DNA of 64,000 nt from Pseudomonas sp. ACM7 (GTDB lineage Bacteria > Pseudomonadota > Gammaproteobacteria > Pseudomonadales > Pseudomonadaceae), in assembly GCF_004136015.1 (NCBI RefSeq), contig NZ_CP024866.1:2839522-2903521 (forward strand), given 5' to 3'. Below the pieces are notes generated by a model that saw only the letters and a list, made by a program, of their open reading frames with translations, did not search any database and was not told where the DNA came from. The position numbers were made by a program, and so were the translations under genes. Below, one piece after another: positions 53,443 through 62,277 of the stretch. Position 1 is the first letter of the stretch, and each line of letters begins with the position of its first letter.

Positions 53443-54780
53443 ATGACTCTGCGTAAATTCGCAGGGCTAGGAGCCCTGTTGTCCCTCGTAATGCCCGGCC
53501 TGGCCATGGCGGCAGACGAAGTGGCAGCCCCAGTCCTCAACTCCGGCGACACTGCCTGGATGATGACCTCGACAGCCCTCGTGCTGTTCATGACCATTCC
53601 CGGCCTCGCGCTGTTCTACGGCGGCATGGTTCGCTCCAAAAACATTCTTTCCGTGATGATGCAGTGCTTCGCCATTACCGGTCTGATCAGCATCCTGTGG
53701 GTCATTTATGGCTACAGCATCGCGTTCGACACCACCGGCATGGAACAGGGCGTCATCAACTTCAACTCGTTCTTCGGTGGCATGGGCAAGGCATTCCTCG
53801 CCGGTGTCACGCCAGCGAGCCTGACCGGGCCTGCGGCGCTGTTCCCTGAAGCGGTGTTCGTCACCTTCCAGATGACGTTCGCCATCATCACCCCTGCGCT
53901 GATCGTCGGTGCCTTCGCCGAGCGGATGAAGTTCTCCGCCATGCTGATCTTCATGGGCGTCTGGTTCACTCTGGTTTATGCACCCATCGCGCACATGGTC
54001 TGGTCCGGTAACGGCGGCCTGTTGTGGGACTGGGGCGTGCTGGACTTCGCCGGCGGCACCGTGGTGCACATCAACGCCGGTGTGGCCGGTCTGATCGCCT
54101 GCCTGGTACTGGGCAAACGTAAAGGCTTTCCGACCACCCCGATGGCGCCGCACAACCTCGGTTACACCCTGATGGGCGCTGCCATGCTGTGGGTTGGCTG
54201 GTTCGGCTTCAACGCCGGCTCCGCCGCAGCGGCCAACGGCACTGCTGGTATGGCGATGCTGGTGACCCAGATCGCAACCGCCGCCGCTGCACTGGGCTGG
54301 ATGTTCGCCGAGTGGATCACTCACGGCAAACCAAGTGCCCTGGGTATCGCTTCGGGTGTTGTGGCCGGTCTGGTTGCAATCACCCCAGCCGCTGGCACCG
54401 TGGGCCCGATGGGCGCTCTGGTCATCGGTCTGGCTGCCGGCGTGGTGTGCTTCTTCTGCGCCACCACCCTGAAACGCAAACTCGGCTATGACGACTCCCT
54501 GGACGCCTTCGGCGTGCACGGTATCGGCGGTATCCTCGGCGCGATCCTGACCGGTGTCTTCGCTGCACCGTCGCTGGGTGGTTTCGGCACCGTCACCGAC
54601 ATCGCCGCACAAGTCTGGATTCAGTGCAAAGGCGTGGGCTTCACGGTGATCTACACCGCGATCGTCACCTTCATCATTCTCAAAGTGCTGGACGCCGTCA
54701 TGGGTCTGCGTATCACTGAGGAAGAAGAGGCGGTCGGCATCGATCTGGCACTCCACAACGAACGCGGCTACAACTTGTAA
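53443..54780 (+). CDS. amtB: Ammonium transporter AmtB
   Basis: A 445-residue ammonium channel with a signal-like N-terminus (GALLSLVMPGLAMA) and 11 transmembrane helices. PGLALFYGGMVRSKN, APIAHMVWSGNGGLLWDWGVLDFAGGTVVHINAG and FGVHGIGGILGAILTG hold the conserved tryptophan and twin histidines of the pore. It imports ammonium under nitrogen limitation and is blocked by GlnK. It ends in GIDLALHNERGYNL and is followed by a strong terminator. Confidence 0.96.
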   Translation: MTLRKFAGLGALLSLVMPGLAMAADEVAAPVLNSGDTAWMMTSTALVLFMTIPGLALFYGGMVRSKNILSVMMQCFAITGLISILWVIYGYSIAFDTTGMEQGVINFNSFFGGMGKAFLAGVTPASLTGPAALFPEAVFVTFQMTFAIITPALIVGAFAERMKFSAMLIFMGVWFTLVYAPIAHMVWSGNGGLLWDWGVLDFAGGTVVHINAGVAGLIACLVLGKRKGFPTTPMAPHNLGYTLMGAAMLWVGWFGFNAGSAAAANGTAGMAMLVTQIATAAAALGWMFAEWITHGKPSALGIASGVVAGLVAITPAAGTVGPMGALVIGLAAGVVCFFCATTLKRKLGYDDSLDAFGVHGIGGILGAILTGVFAAPSLGGFGTVTDIAAQVWIQCKGVGFTVIYTAIVTFIILKVLDAVMGLRITEEEEAVGIDLALHNERGYNL

Positions 54781-54789
54781 GTACGCGCA

Positions 54790-54824
54790 CAAAAAAACTT
54801 GCCCGGCTTGCCGGGCATTTTTTT
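54790..54824 (+). terminator. Intrinsic terminator of glnK-amtB
   Basis: An A-run, the stem tgcccgg/ccgggca and a T7 run follow the amtB stop by 10 bases. Confidence 0.92.
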
Positions 54825-54995
54825 GTCTGGAGTTTGTCAGTGAAGGAACTGCTGAAAGGTTTTTTCGTACACGTTTAGTGGCGTTTACGACAAGCGTTTT
54901 TCTGCGGCCAATGGCTTACATGATTGAAGGAATATTAGGGCCTTTGTTTTTTCCCAGAGCGCGCTAGAATGCGCCCCGAACGTGCGGAGAACTGT

Positions 54996-55421
54996 ATGTG
55001 GCAACAGACTCTGATTACCCTGCGGGCGAGGCCCCGGGGCTTTCATCTGGTAACGGACGAGTTACTCGCCGGCCTGCCTGAACTCAAGGCATGTCGGGTC
55101 GGCCTGTTGCATTTGTGGCTGCAGCATACCTCGGCGTCGTTGACCATCAACGAGAACGCCGATCCGGCGGTACGTCGCGACTTCGAACGATTTTTCAATC
55201 GTCTGATCCCACAAGGAACAGACGGCTATGAGCATAACGACGAAGGCCTGGACGACCTCCCGGCGCACTTCAAGGCCAGCGTGCTTGGCTGTCAGCTCAG
55301 TTTGCCGATTTCGGCAGGCCGACTGGCGTTGGGGACCTGGCAAGGCGTTTATCTGGGCGAGCACCGTGATTTTGGCGGTGCCCGTAAAGTCCTCGCCACC
55401 GTGCACGGTGAAGAGGCATAA
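54996..55421 (+). CDS. YjbQ family protein (UPF0047)
   Basis: A 141-residue protein with LLHLWLQHTSASLTINENADP and LPAHFKASVLGCQLSLPIS, the conserved histidine- and asparagine-rich patches of the YjbQ/UPF0047 family. Members have secondary thiamine-phosphate synthase activity in vitro; the natural role is unknown. ATG 54996 is chosen because gcggagaactgt supplies a ribosome site; the ORF extends upstream to 54969 without one. It is the counterpart of PA5286 by position. Confidence 0.88.
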   Translation: MWQQTLITLRARPRGFHLVTDELLAGLPELKACRVGLLHLWLQHTSASLTINENADPAVRRDFERFFNRLIPQGTDGYEHNDEGLDDLPAHFKASVLGCQLSLPISAGRLALGTWQGVYLGEHRDFGGARKVLATVHGEEA

Positions 55422-55523
55422 ACCGCTGGTTGCCAGCGGTTGTAGAATTTTTTCCGGCGGCCTTCGACAGACGGCGAAGCTGGGCTATAACTAATCTGCT
55501 TTTCGCAAGTCATGAGGTAGAAC

Positions 55524-55847
55524 ATGAGCGACGATGATCTGGAAAACGACGACCTCGAAGTAGGCGACGACGACGAAACCGAAGAAGGTCTGGAAACAGC
55601 AGCGGAAGACGTTGCTGACGACGATGGCGGTGAAACGCCCGTTCCGACCGCCAAAGGCAAAGCCAAGGCAGCGGTATCGGTCGATGAGCTGCCGAGCGTC
55701 GAAGCAAAAAACAAGGAGCGTGACGCTCTGGCGCGGGCCATGGATGAGTTCCTGGCCAAGGGCGGCAAGGTGCAGGAAGTGGAGGCCAATGTGGTCGCCG
55801 ATCCGCCCAAGAAGCCTGACAACAAGTACGGCAGCCGGCCTATCTGA
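55524..55847 (+). CDS. sutA: RNA polymerase-associated regulator SutA
   Basis: A 107-residue, mostly disordered acidic protein: residues 1-40 are a D/E-rich tail (DDDETEEGLETAAEDVADDD). The central helix SVEAKNKERDALARAMDEFLA and the C-terminal VADPPKKPDNKYGSRPI are the parts conserved in Pseudomonas SutA. SutA binds RNA polymerase and raises transcription of ribosomal and other genes during slow growth. It lies 102 bases after yjbQ with its own ribosome site, and a terminator follows. Confidence 0.9.
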   Translation: MSDDDLENDDLEVGDDDETEEGLETAAEDVADDDGGETPVPTAKGKAKAAVSVDELPSVEAKNKERDALARAMDEFLAKGGKVQEVEANVVADPPKKPDNKYGSRPI

Positions 55848-55866
55848 GCCTGCTACTTGCTTGCTG

Positions 55867-55896
55867 AAAAAGCCCGCCGTCGCTGCGGGCTTTTTT
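55867..55896 (+). terminator. Intrinsic terminator after sutA
   Basis: aaaaagcccgc, a short loop, gcgggcttttt: a GC stem with A and T runs, 20 bases after the stop. Confidence 0.9.
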
Positions 55897-55934
55897 ATGG
55901 GCAGTGTAAAAATCTGGAATTTGCAGTGATCCCC

Positions 55935-56024
55935 TGTGGGAGCGGGCTTGCTCGCGAAGGGGCCGTGTCAGTCAGCATTGATGTCGACTGACACACCGCT
56001 TTCGCGAGCAAGCCCGCTCCCACA
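55935..56024. repeat. REPIN: two inverted REP arms
   Basis: tgtgggagcgggcttgctcg and the inverse cgagcaagcccgctcccaca, spaced by a partly self-complementary loop (gtgtcagtcag..ctgacacac), between the convergent sutA and HAD genes. Confidence 0.87.
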
Positions 56025-56046
56025 TTTGATTTTGTACTAAACAGGA

Positions 56047-56751
56047 TCAATGTTGGGCGTTCCAGAGGGCCAACAACGCCGGCAACTCGCTCAGGCTGCG
56101 TATCTCGGCATCTGGTGCCTTCTCGGCTTCCCAAACTTTGCCCGTCGGGTTAAACCAGATCGCGCGCAATCCCGCCTGCTGGGCGCCGGCAATGTCGTCA
56201 CCCGGATGATCGCCGATATGCACGGCCGTCTCGGCCGTCGCACCACCCCGTTGCAACGCCTCATGAAACAGTCGCGCATCTGGCTTGCCGATGCCGATGT
56301 CTTCGGCGCACAAGGCAAACTTGAAGTAATCCGCCAGCCCTAGCCGACGCACATCGGCGTTGCCATTGGTGACCACGCCGAGGGCGTAGTGATTGGCCAG
56401 CGTCTCCAGGGTCGGTTGCACCTCAGGGAAGATTTCCAGCTGATGCCGCGCATGCAGAAATACTTCAAAACTCTGATCGGCCAGGTCTGAGGCCTGACCA
56501 TGGCCGTAACCAGCCTCTTCCAGTGCGTGGAACAAGACTCGGCGGCGCAAGGCGCTGATGCGGTGCTTGAGGCCCGGTTCACTGCTCAGGATCCGTTCGC
56601 GAATCGCCCACAAATGCTCCACCGGCACGGCGCCCAGATTCGGTGCATGCTCGGTCAGCCATTCACGCAGTACGGCTTCGGCGCTGACGATCACCGGGGC
56701 GGTATCCCACAGGGTGTCGTCGAGGTCGAAGGTGATCAATTGAATTCTCAT
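56047..56751 (-). CDS. HAD-IA family hydrolase
   Basis: A 234-residue haloacid dehalogenase-like phosphatase. Motif I is [10 protein letters not shown] (nucleophile Asp9/Asp11 region), motif [15 protein letters not shown], motif III lysine in [14 protein letters not shown] and motif [15 protein letters not shown]. The family removes phosphate from small metabolites; the exact substrate cannot be read. It begins inside the stop of xerC (ATGA overlap) and is the last gene of the lptM-lysA-dapF operon, as PA5281 is in P. aeruginosa. Confidence 0.88.
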   Translation of the reverse strand: MRIQLITFDLDDTLWDTAPVIVSAEAVLREWLTEHAPNLGAVPVEHLWAIRERILSSEPGLKHRISALRRRVLFHALEEAGYGHGQASDLADQSFEVFLHARHQLEIFPEVQPTLETLANHYALGVVTNGNADVRRLGLADYFKFALCAEDIGIGKPDARLFHEALQRGGATAETAVHIGDHPGDDIAGAQQAGLRAIWFNPTGKVWEAEKAPDAEIRSLSELPALLALWNAQH

Positions 56752-57647
56752 GACTCATCGCCTTTGATGCGTTTGGCCCTTGGATGGGCGCTGTCGTAAA
56801 CCGTTGCCAGGTGCTGGAAGTCCAGGTGGGTGTAGATCTGGGTGGTCTTGATGTCCGAGTGGCCGAGCAGTTCCTGCACCGCTCGCAGGTCCTGGGAGGA
56901 TTCCAGCAAATGGCTGGCGAAGGAGTGTCGCAGCATGTGCGGATGCAGGTTCTGTCCCAGTTCGCGCTCGCCAGCGGCCTTAACCCGCACCTGAATCGCC
57001 CGTGGGCCGAGACGCCGGCCTTGCTGGCTGACAAACACCGCGTCGTCCGCCGGGTTGGTCATGGCCCGTAGCGGCAGCCACAGCTCCAGCGCTTCGCGAG
57101 CTTTTTTGCCGACCGGCAGCAGTCGGGTCTTGCTGCCCTTGCCGAGCACTTGAACCATGCCGTCGGCCAGGTCCAGCTGATCCAGATTGAGTCCGGTCAG
57201 CTCCGACAGCCGTAAACCTGAGGAATAGAACAGTTCCAGAATCGCCTGATCCCGACGTGCCAGAAAATCATCCTCCACCGCGCCCTCAAGCAGTTGCAGT
57301 GCGCGGTCGGTGTCGAGGGTTTTTGGCAGCCGACGTTCGCCCTTCGGCGGCGCCAGGCCGTTGGCCGGGTCGTGGTCGCAAAGGCCTTCGCGGTTCAGAT
57401 AGTGATAGAGCCCGCGCACCGCCGACAGCAGCCGCGCCAGGCTGCGCGACGATTGGCCCTGTGAGTGCAGGCGAGCGATCAGGCTGCGCAGGCGCTGGAT
57501 GTCCAGGTCTGCCCAACTGCTGATGTTCTGTTTGACGCACCAGCCCAGCACTTTGTCGAGGTCGCGGCGGTAGGCGTACAGCGTGTGAGGCGACACCTGC
57601 CGCTCACTGCGCAGGTGTTCGCAGTAAGCGTCCAGTTGCCGTTCCAC
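56748..57647 (-). CDS. xerC: Site-specific tyrosine recombinase XerC
   Basis: A 299-residue tyrosine recombinase that, with XerD, resolves chromosome dimers at dif. The N-terminal core-binding domain (1-90) is followed by the catalytic domain with Arg in [12 protein letters not shown], Lys in [13 protein letters not shown], HxxR in [12 protein letters not shown], the second His in [11 protein letters not shown] and nucleophile Tyr in IYTHLDF. No dif site was recognised in the window. The stop overlaps the HAD start by four bases; two bases separate it from the DUF484 gene. Confidence 0.94.
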   Translation of the reverse strand: MERQLDAYCEHLRSERQVSPHTLYAYRRDLDKVLGWCVKQNISSWADLDIQRLRSLIARLHSQGQSSRSLARLLSAVRGLYHYLNREGLCDHDPANGLAPPKGERRLPKTLDTDRALQLLEGAVEDDFLARRDQAILELFYSSGLRLSELTGLNLDQLDLADGMVQVLGKGSKTRLLPVGKKAREALELWLPLRAMTNPADDAVFVSQQGRRLGPRAIQVRVKAAGERELGQNLHPHMLRHSFASHLLESSQDLRAVQELLGHSDIKTTQIYTHLDFQHLATVYDSAHPRAKRIKGDES

Positions 57648-57649
57648 GA

Positions 57650-58375
57650 TCAGCGTACCGAGCGCAGGGAGGTGTTGACCCGTGGCAGCACGCGGCCCAT
57701 GACTTCGGCGATGTAGCTGAGGAACAGCGTGCCCACCGAACTCTTGTAGTGCTGCGGGTCGCGGCTGGCGATGGCCAGGACGCCGTGGATGCCTTGGTAG
57801 CTGATGGCGACGACGGCGGTGGAGCCGATCTGCTTGCGCTGTTCTTCGCCAAACAGGAAGTCCAGTTCGTGTTCACGCAGGCTGCCGCTGACGCTTTTGT
57901 CTTCCGAGAGCAAGCCGCCGATGGCCGTTTGCGCGTCGGCATGGGTCACCCAACGGCCCACCGGCATCGGGTTGTCACCCAGCAGAATCAGGCTGACGAA
58001 GGGCACCTGGAAGTCCTGGCGCAGGCTGTCTTCGACACTGATCACCACGTCTTCCAGGCTGGTGGCGTCCATCAGCGCGAGAATCAGGCGGCGGGTCTTG
58101 TCGAAGAGGCGGTCGTTGTCGCGGGCCACGTCCATCAAGTGCGAGAGGCGATGACGCAACTCGATATTGCGGTCGCGCAGGATAGTCATCTGGCGTTCGA
58201 CCAGCGAAATGGTGTCGCCACGCTGGTGCGGAATGCGCAAGGTTGCGAGCAGTTCTTCGTGCTCGACGAAGAAATCCGGATGAGCCTCCAGGTACGCGGC
58301 AATAGCCGCCGCCTCAAGGCTTTCGGAAGGGGATTCGTCGGGCTGTAGGGCGGGAACCTGGGGCTTATCTTTCAT
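57650..58375 (-). CDS. DUF484 family protein (GAF-like)
   Basis: A 241-residue protein of the DUF484 family. [28 protein letters not shown] is its N-terminal signature, followed by a coiled stretch ([28 protein letters not shown]) and a GAF-like domain (about 110-235). Function is unknown, but the gene is constantly found between dapF and xerC in pseudomonads. The start is placed at ATG 58375 ([10 protein letters not shown]); an upstream ATG at 58411 would overlap dapF. Confidence 0.87.
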   Translation of the reverse strand: MKDKPQVPALQPDESPSESLEAAAIAAYLEAHPDFFVEHEELLATLRIPHQRGDTISLVERQMTILRDRNIELRHRLSHLMDVARDNDRLFDKTRRLILALMDATSLEDVVISVEDSLRQDFQVPFVSLILLGDNPMPVGRWVTHADAQTAIGGLLSEDKSVSGSLREHELDFLFGEEQRKQIGSTAVVAISYQGIHGVLAIASRDPQHYKSSVGTLFLSYIAEVMGRVLPRVNTSLRSVR

Positions 58376-58388
58376 GGATTCGACTCTC

Positions 58389-59219
58389 TCAAAGACGCAC
58401 TTGTCCTTCATAAACGCGCACTGCCGGGCCGGTCATCATGACCGGTTGGCCAGGGCCTGCCCATTCAATGGACAAACGCCCGCCGGGCAGGTCGATCAAA
58501 AGCGGCGAATCCATCCACCCCTGGCTGATCGCGGCCACTGCGGCAGCGCAGGCGCCGGTTCCGCAAGCCTGAGTTTCCCCAGTCCCGCGTTCCCAGACGC
58601 GCAGCTGCGCGCGGCTCCGGTCGATGACCTGGAGAAAGCCGACATTGACCCGCGCCGGGAAGCGCGGATGGTTTTCGATTTTCGGCCCCAGTTCATGCAC
58701 CGGTGCATTGTTGATGTCGCTGACCCGCAGCACGGCATGGGGGTTGCCCATGGACACGGCGGCCAGGTCGACCAGGGTGCCGTCGACGTCAACCTGATAG
58801 CTCGTGGCCTGCTCCGGCGCTTCAAATGGAATCTCGGCCGGCACCAGGCGCGGTGCGCCCATGTTGACACCGATCTGCCCGTCGCTGCGGATATCCAGTT
58901 CGATGATGCCGCTTTTTGTTTCGACGCGGATCTGCCGCTTCGCGGTCAGGCGCTTGTCGAGCACGAAGCGAGCGAAACAGCGCGCACCGTTGCCGCACTG
59001 TTCCACTTCGGAGCCATCGGCGTTGAAAATCCGATAGCGGAAATCCACGTCCGGGTTGCTTGGCGCTTCGACGATCAGCAACTGGTCGAAACCGATACCG
59101 GTATGCCGATCGCCCCATTGCTTGGCGTGTTTGGGCAGGATGTGCGCATGCTGGCTGACCAGGTCGAGGACCATGAAGTCATTGCCCAGGCCGTGCATCT
59201 TGGTAAAACGCAGCAGCAT
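58389..59219 (-). CDS. dapF: Diaminopimelate epimerase
   Basis: A 276-residue epimerase that converts LL- to meso-diaminopimelate for lysine and peptidoglycan. The two catalytic cysteines are in [14 protein letters not shown] and [26 protein letters not shown] is the N-terminal signature. ATG 59219 ([10 protein letters not shown]) gives the standard length; the upstream ATG at 59252 lies inside lysA. It is separated from lysA by four bases and from the DUF484 gene by 13. Confidence 0.95.
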   Translation of the reverse strand: MLLRFTKMHGLGNDFMVLDLVSQHAHILPKHAKQWGDRHTGIGFDQLLIVEAPSNPDVDFRYRIFNADGSEVEQCGNGARCFARFVLDKRLTAKRQIRVETKSGIIELDIRSDGQIGVNMGAPRLVPAEIPFEAPEQATSYQVDVDGTLVDLAAVSMGNPHAVLRVSDINNAPVHELGPKIENHPRFPARVNVGFLQVIDRSRAQLRVWERGTGETQACGTGACAAAVAAISQGWMDSPLLIDLPGGRLSIEWAGPGQPVMMTGPAVRVYEGQVRL

Positions 59220-59223
59220 GGTT

Positions 59224-60471
59224 TTACTCCGGCAGCAGGCTTTCGCCAGCAAACAACTCGGCTACCGTCTCACGGCGACGCACTTCAAATGCCTGATCAC
59301 CGTCCACCAACACTTCAGCGGCACGGCCGCGGGTGTTGTAGTTGGAACTCATGACAAACCCGTAGGCACCGGCCGAATGCACGGCCAGCAGATCGCCTTC
59401 TTCCAGGGCCAGCTGACGATCCTTGGCCAGGAAGTCGCCGGTCTCGCAGATCGGCCCGACGATGTCGTAGGCACGGGCAGCGGAGTTGCGCGGGCGCACG
59501 GCGGTGACGTCCATCCAGGCCTGGTACAGCGCCGGGCGGATCAGGTCGTTCATGGCCGCGTCGACGATGGCGAAGTCTTTGTGTTCGGTGTGCTTGAGGT
59601 ACTCGACCTGGGTCAGCAGCACGCCGGCGTTGGCGACGATAAAGCGGCCCGGCTCGAACACCAGCGCCAAGTCACGACCGTCGAGACGCTCGCGCACGGC
59701 TTTGATGTAGTCGGCAGCCAACGGCGGCTCTTCATCGCGATAACGCACGCCCAAACCACCACCGAGATCAATGTGGCGCAGGTAAATACCGCAATCGCCG
59801 AGGCGGTCGACCAGGCCCAGCAGGCGGTCAAGGGCGTCGATGAAGGGCGGCAGGGTGGTCAGTTGCGAACCGATGTGGCAATCGACGCCGACCACTTCCA
59901 GGTTTGGCAGTTGGGCGGCGCGGATGTACACGTCTTCGGCGTCGGCGATAGCGATGCCGAACTTGTTCTCTTTAAGACCGGTGGAAATGTACGGGTGGGT
60001 GCCGGCGTCGACATCCGGGTTCACTCGCAGCGAGATCGGCGCGCGAACGCCCAGCTCGGCGGCGACCACTTGCAGACGTTCCAGCTCATCGGTGGATTCG
60101 ACATTGAAGCAATGCACGCCGACTTCCAGGGCGCGACGCATGTCGTCACGGGTCTTGCCGACACCGGAGAAAACGATCTTGTCGGCGCTGCCGCCAGCGG
60201 CCAGTACGCGTTCCAGCTCGCCACGGGAGACGATGTCGAAACCGGCGCCCAAACGCGCCAGGACATTCAGTACACCCAGGTTGGAGTTGGCCTTGACCGC
60301 AAAGCAGACCAGGTGCGGCATGCCGACCAGCGCATCGGCGTAAGCCAGGTACTGGGCTTCGATGTGCGCACGGGAGTAGACGTAGGTCGGTGTGCCAAAG
60401 CGTTCGGCGATGGCGGACAGGGCAACACCTTCCGCGAACAGCTCGCCGTCACGGTAGTTAAAAGCGTCCAT
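59224..60471 (-). CDS. lysA: Diaminopimelate decarboxylase
   Basis: A 415-residue fold-type III PLP enzyme, the last step of lysine synthesis. The PLP lysine lies in [12 protein letters not shown] (about 58-69), the glycine loop in [12 protein letters not shown], the phosphate region in [14 protein letters not shown], and the C-terminal active-site cysteine in [26 protein letters not shown] carries the conserved tyrosine. It starts MDAFNYRDG at 60471, nine bases after lptM. Confidence 0.95.
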   Translation of the reverse strand: MDAFNYRDGELFAEGVALSAIAERFGTPTYVYSRAHIEAQYLAYADALVGMPHLVCFAVKANSNLGVLNVLARLGAGFDIVSRGELERVLAAGGSADKIVFSGVGKTRDDMRRALEVGVHCFNVESTDELERLQVVAAELGVRAPISLRVNPDVDAGTHPYISTGLKENKFGIAIADAEDVYIRAAQLPNLEVVGVDCHIGSQLTTLPPFIDALDRLLGLVDRLGDCGIYLRHIDLGGGLGVRYRDEEPPLAADYIKAVRERLDGRDLALVFEPGRFIVANAGVLLTQVEYLKHTEHKDFAIVDAAMNDLIRPALYQAWMDVTAVRPRNSAARAYDIVGPICETGDFLAKDRQLALEEGDLLAVHSAGAYGFVMSSNYNTRGRAAEVLVDGDQAFEVRRRETVAELFAGESLLPE

Positions 60472-60480
60472 GGCGTTCCC

Positions 60481-60666
60481 TTATTGGTAGACGTCGTGCT
60501 TGTGTGCTTTCGACGCAGGCTGCTTTTGCGAGGACTTGGCTTGCTCGGCAGGGTCCTGGCTATCGTCAGGCAGGTACAGCGGGCCTTTTTGACCACAGGC
60601 CGATAATAAGCTGACAAAAGCGACGAGCGAAGCGAGCGCAGCAAGGGAAGAGATCAGGCGCTTCAT
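60481..60666 (-). CDS. lptM: Lipoprotein LptM (YifL/LppL)
   Basis: A 61-residue outer-membrane lipoprotein with signal ending VSLLSAC (lipid Cys24) and the short conserved motif GQKGPLYLP right after it, followed by a disordered tail. LptM helps mature the LPS translocon LptD/LptE. It is first in the lptM-lysA-dapF-DUF484-xerC-HAD operon, whose promoter must lie in the 357-base gap to cyaY. Confidence 0.88.
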   Translation of the reverse strand: MKRLISSLAALASLVAFVSLLSACGQKGPLYLPDDSQDPAEQAKSSQKQPASKAHKHDVYQ

Positions 60667-60789
60667 GGCGAAATCCTTGAAAATGCATTAATTGCGCCGG
60701 AGTATACCGGCCACCCGGCAGCTTGCCTATGCGACGGGGCTCCCGTCCGGCGGGGCTTGGCATGATGTCGGCGAGTTATATGCAATAGA

Positions 60790-60909
60790 TGTGGGAGCGG
60801 GCTTGCTCCGGGCGGCGTTCCGACGAATGCGGTGGTTCAGTCAACAAACATGTTGGATGTGTCGGCCTCTTCGCGAGCAAGTCGGGTCGCCGCATCGCCG
60901 CTCCCACAG
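60790..60909. repeat. REP doublet of two variant arms
   Basis: The left arm gtgggagcgggcttgctccg continues with ggcggcgttccgacga, as at the window's left end. The right arm ttcgcgagcaagtcgggtcg continues to gctcccacag, as at 14255. The two arms are different variants, so the hairpin pairs mainly at its base. It fills most of the lptM-cyaY spacer (60667-61023); the remainder holds both promoters, not clearly recognised. Confidence 0.75.
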
Positions 60910-61023
60910 GTACAGCGCTACCATATCGATATCGACGCTTGATCGTTATCCTTTGCAATCACCGGGGCTCGCCCGTATCTTGCGGCGCTTGAGCGTGAGT
61001 AGACACTTTTTGAGGTTCCCGCA

Positions 61024-61356
61024 ATGAGTTTGACTGAAGCCCGTTTCCACGATCTGGTCGATGCCACCCAGCAAGCGCTGGAGGATATTTTTGACGAGTG
61101 TGACCTGGATATCGATCTGGAGAGCTCGGCCGGTGTGCTCACCGTCAAGTTCGAAAACGGCAGCCAGTTGATTTTCAGCCGTCAGGAACCCCTGCGGCAG
61201 CTGTGGCTGGCGGCCGTGTCCGGTGGTTTCCACTTCGATTACGACGAAGAGAGCGAGCGCTGGATGTGCGACAAGAGCGAAGAGCAACTGGGCGAAATGC
61301 TCGAGCGCATCGTCAAGCAGCAAGCTGACGCCGAGCTCGATTTCGAAGGCCTGTGA
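61024..61356 (+). CDS. cyaY: Iron donor protein CyaY (frataxin)
   Basis: A 110-residue frataxin: an acidic first helix (FHDLVDATQQALEDIFDECDLDID), then beta strands GVLTVKFENGSQLIFSRQEP and QLWLAAVSGGFHFDY with the conserved tryptophan and aromatic patch. Frataxin modulates iron-sulphur cluster assembly at IscS. RBS gaggttcccgca precedes ATG 61024. A DUF1289 gene starts five bases after the stop. Confidence 0.93.
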   Translation: MSLTEARFHDLVDATQQALEDIFDECDLDIDLESSAGVLTVKFENGSQLIFSRQEPLRQLWLAAVSGGFHFDYDEESERWMCDKSEEQLGEMLERIVKQQADAELDFEGL

Positions 61357-61360
61357 GATC

Positions 61361-61579
61361 GTGACTCAGCCTGCGCCCGTTCGACCGCCAAAACCGCTCT
61401 ACAGCAATGTCAGCCCGGCGGTGGCTTCGCCATGCAGCGGTGTGTGTCGGCTGGATGAACAGAAGGTCTGCCTTGGGTGTTTTCGCCATGTCGAAGACAT
61501 CCGCGAATGGCGCTCGGCCGATGACGATCGGCGGCGAGTGATTTGCGCGCAGGCCATCCAGCGCAAATCCTGCGCCTGA
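61361..61579 (+). CDS. DUF1289 domain protein
   Basis: A 72-residue protein with the four-cysteine pattern CSGVCRLDEQKVCLGCFR characteristic of DUF1289 (a probable Fe-S or zinc site), then DIREW. The start is GTG 61361 (VTQPAPVRPPKPLY); the longer ORF from 61223 reads through cyaY in another frame. Translation is probably coupled to cyaY, whose stop is four bases upstream. Matches PA5273 by position. Function unknown. Confidence 0.82.
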   Translation: MTQPAPVRPPKPLYSNVSPAVASPCSGVCRLDEQKVCLGCFRHVEDIREWRSADDDRRRVICAQAIQRKSCA

Positions 61580-61588
61580 CGCGCAACT

Positions 61589-61678
61589 TGTGGGAGCGGG
61601 CTTGCTCGCGAATGCGGTGTATCAGTCGATATCAATTTTGACTGTCACATCGCATTCGCGAGCAAGCCCGCTCCCACA
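61589..61678. repeat. REPIN: two inverted REP arms
   Basis: tgtgggagcgggcttgctcg and the inverse cgagcaagcccgctcccaca about 40 bases apart, after the DUF1289 gene. Confidence 0.87.
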
Positions 61679-61736
61679 GGGTCTACTCTGAGTGAGCTCA
61701 CGATTTTCCCCTGTCAGGGCCGTGGTCACCCCTGAC

Positions 61737-61824
61737 TTGTATATTTATTGAGCTGTGATAGTGTCGAGAAACGCCTCAACCCATCGAGGCTCGTGAAAAC
61801 CCCGCCTTTTTCTGGCGGGGTTTT
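61737..61824 (+). promoter_or_regulatory. Candidate rnk promoter followed by a leader terminator (attenuator-like)
   Basis: TTGTAT (61737-61742), 16 bases, then an extended TGATAGTGT -10-like element (61756-61764). The stem aaaaccccgcc/ggcggggtttt (61796-61824) follows, with a T-rich tail and all features of an intrinsic terminator, yet it lies 37 bases before the rnk start codon. It could stop upstream read-through or attenuate rnk. Experimental support is absent. Confidence 0.5.
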
Positions 61825-61861
61825 GCTTTTTCTGTGCAGAAGAAAGGAGTCTGCCCAAATC

Positions 61862-62272
61862 ATGACCGCACCTTCAATCACCCTTACCCGTCTGGACGTG
61901 CAACGTCTGGAGCGCCTGATCGACAGCCTGGATGACACGCTGCCGGGCGTTATCGCGCTGCAAACCGAACTGGATCGCGCCGATACCCTGGTCGGTCACG
62001 ATGAAGTGCCCGCCGATGTCGTAACCATGAATTCCCGTGTGCATTGCCGCGAAGAAGGCAGCGGCAAGGACTATCACTTGACGCTGGTTTATCCGAAGGA
62101 TGCCAATGCCGACGAAGGCAAGATTTCCATTCTGGCGCCGGTCGGCAGCGCACTGCTCGGTCTCAAGGTTGGTCAGCACATCGACTGGCCGGCACCGGGT
62201 GGCAAGACACTGAAACTGACCCTGCTGGAAGTCGAATCGCAGCCGGCCGAGGGCGGCCACTTTCCGGAATAA
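61862..62272 (+). CDS. rnk: Nucleoside diphosphate kinase regulator Rnk
   Basis: A 136-residue GreA-like protein: a short N-terminal helical hairpin (TRLDVQRLERLIDSLDDTLPG to about 45) and the C-terminal FKBP-like domain (VTMNSRVHCREEGSGKDYHLTLVYP, then ILAPVGSALLGLKVGQ). Rnk binds RNA polymerase near the secondary channel and influences nucleoside diphosphate kinase levels and alginate in P. aeruginosa. ATG 61862 follows agaaaggagtctgccc; the ORF upstream to 61748 covers the terminator-like leader and is not coding. Convergent with cyaA, five bases apart. Confidence 0.92.
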   Translation: MTAPSITLTRLDVQRLERLIDSLDDTLPGVIALQTELDRADTLVGHDEVPADVVTMNSRVHCREEGSGKDYHLTLVYPKDANADEGKISILAPVGSALLGLKVGQHIDWPAPGGKTLKLTLLEVESQPAEGGHFPE

Positions 62273-62277
62273 CCCCC

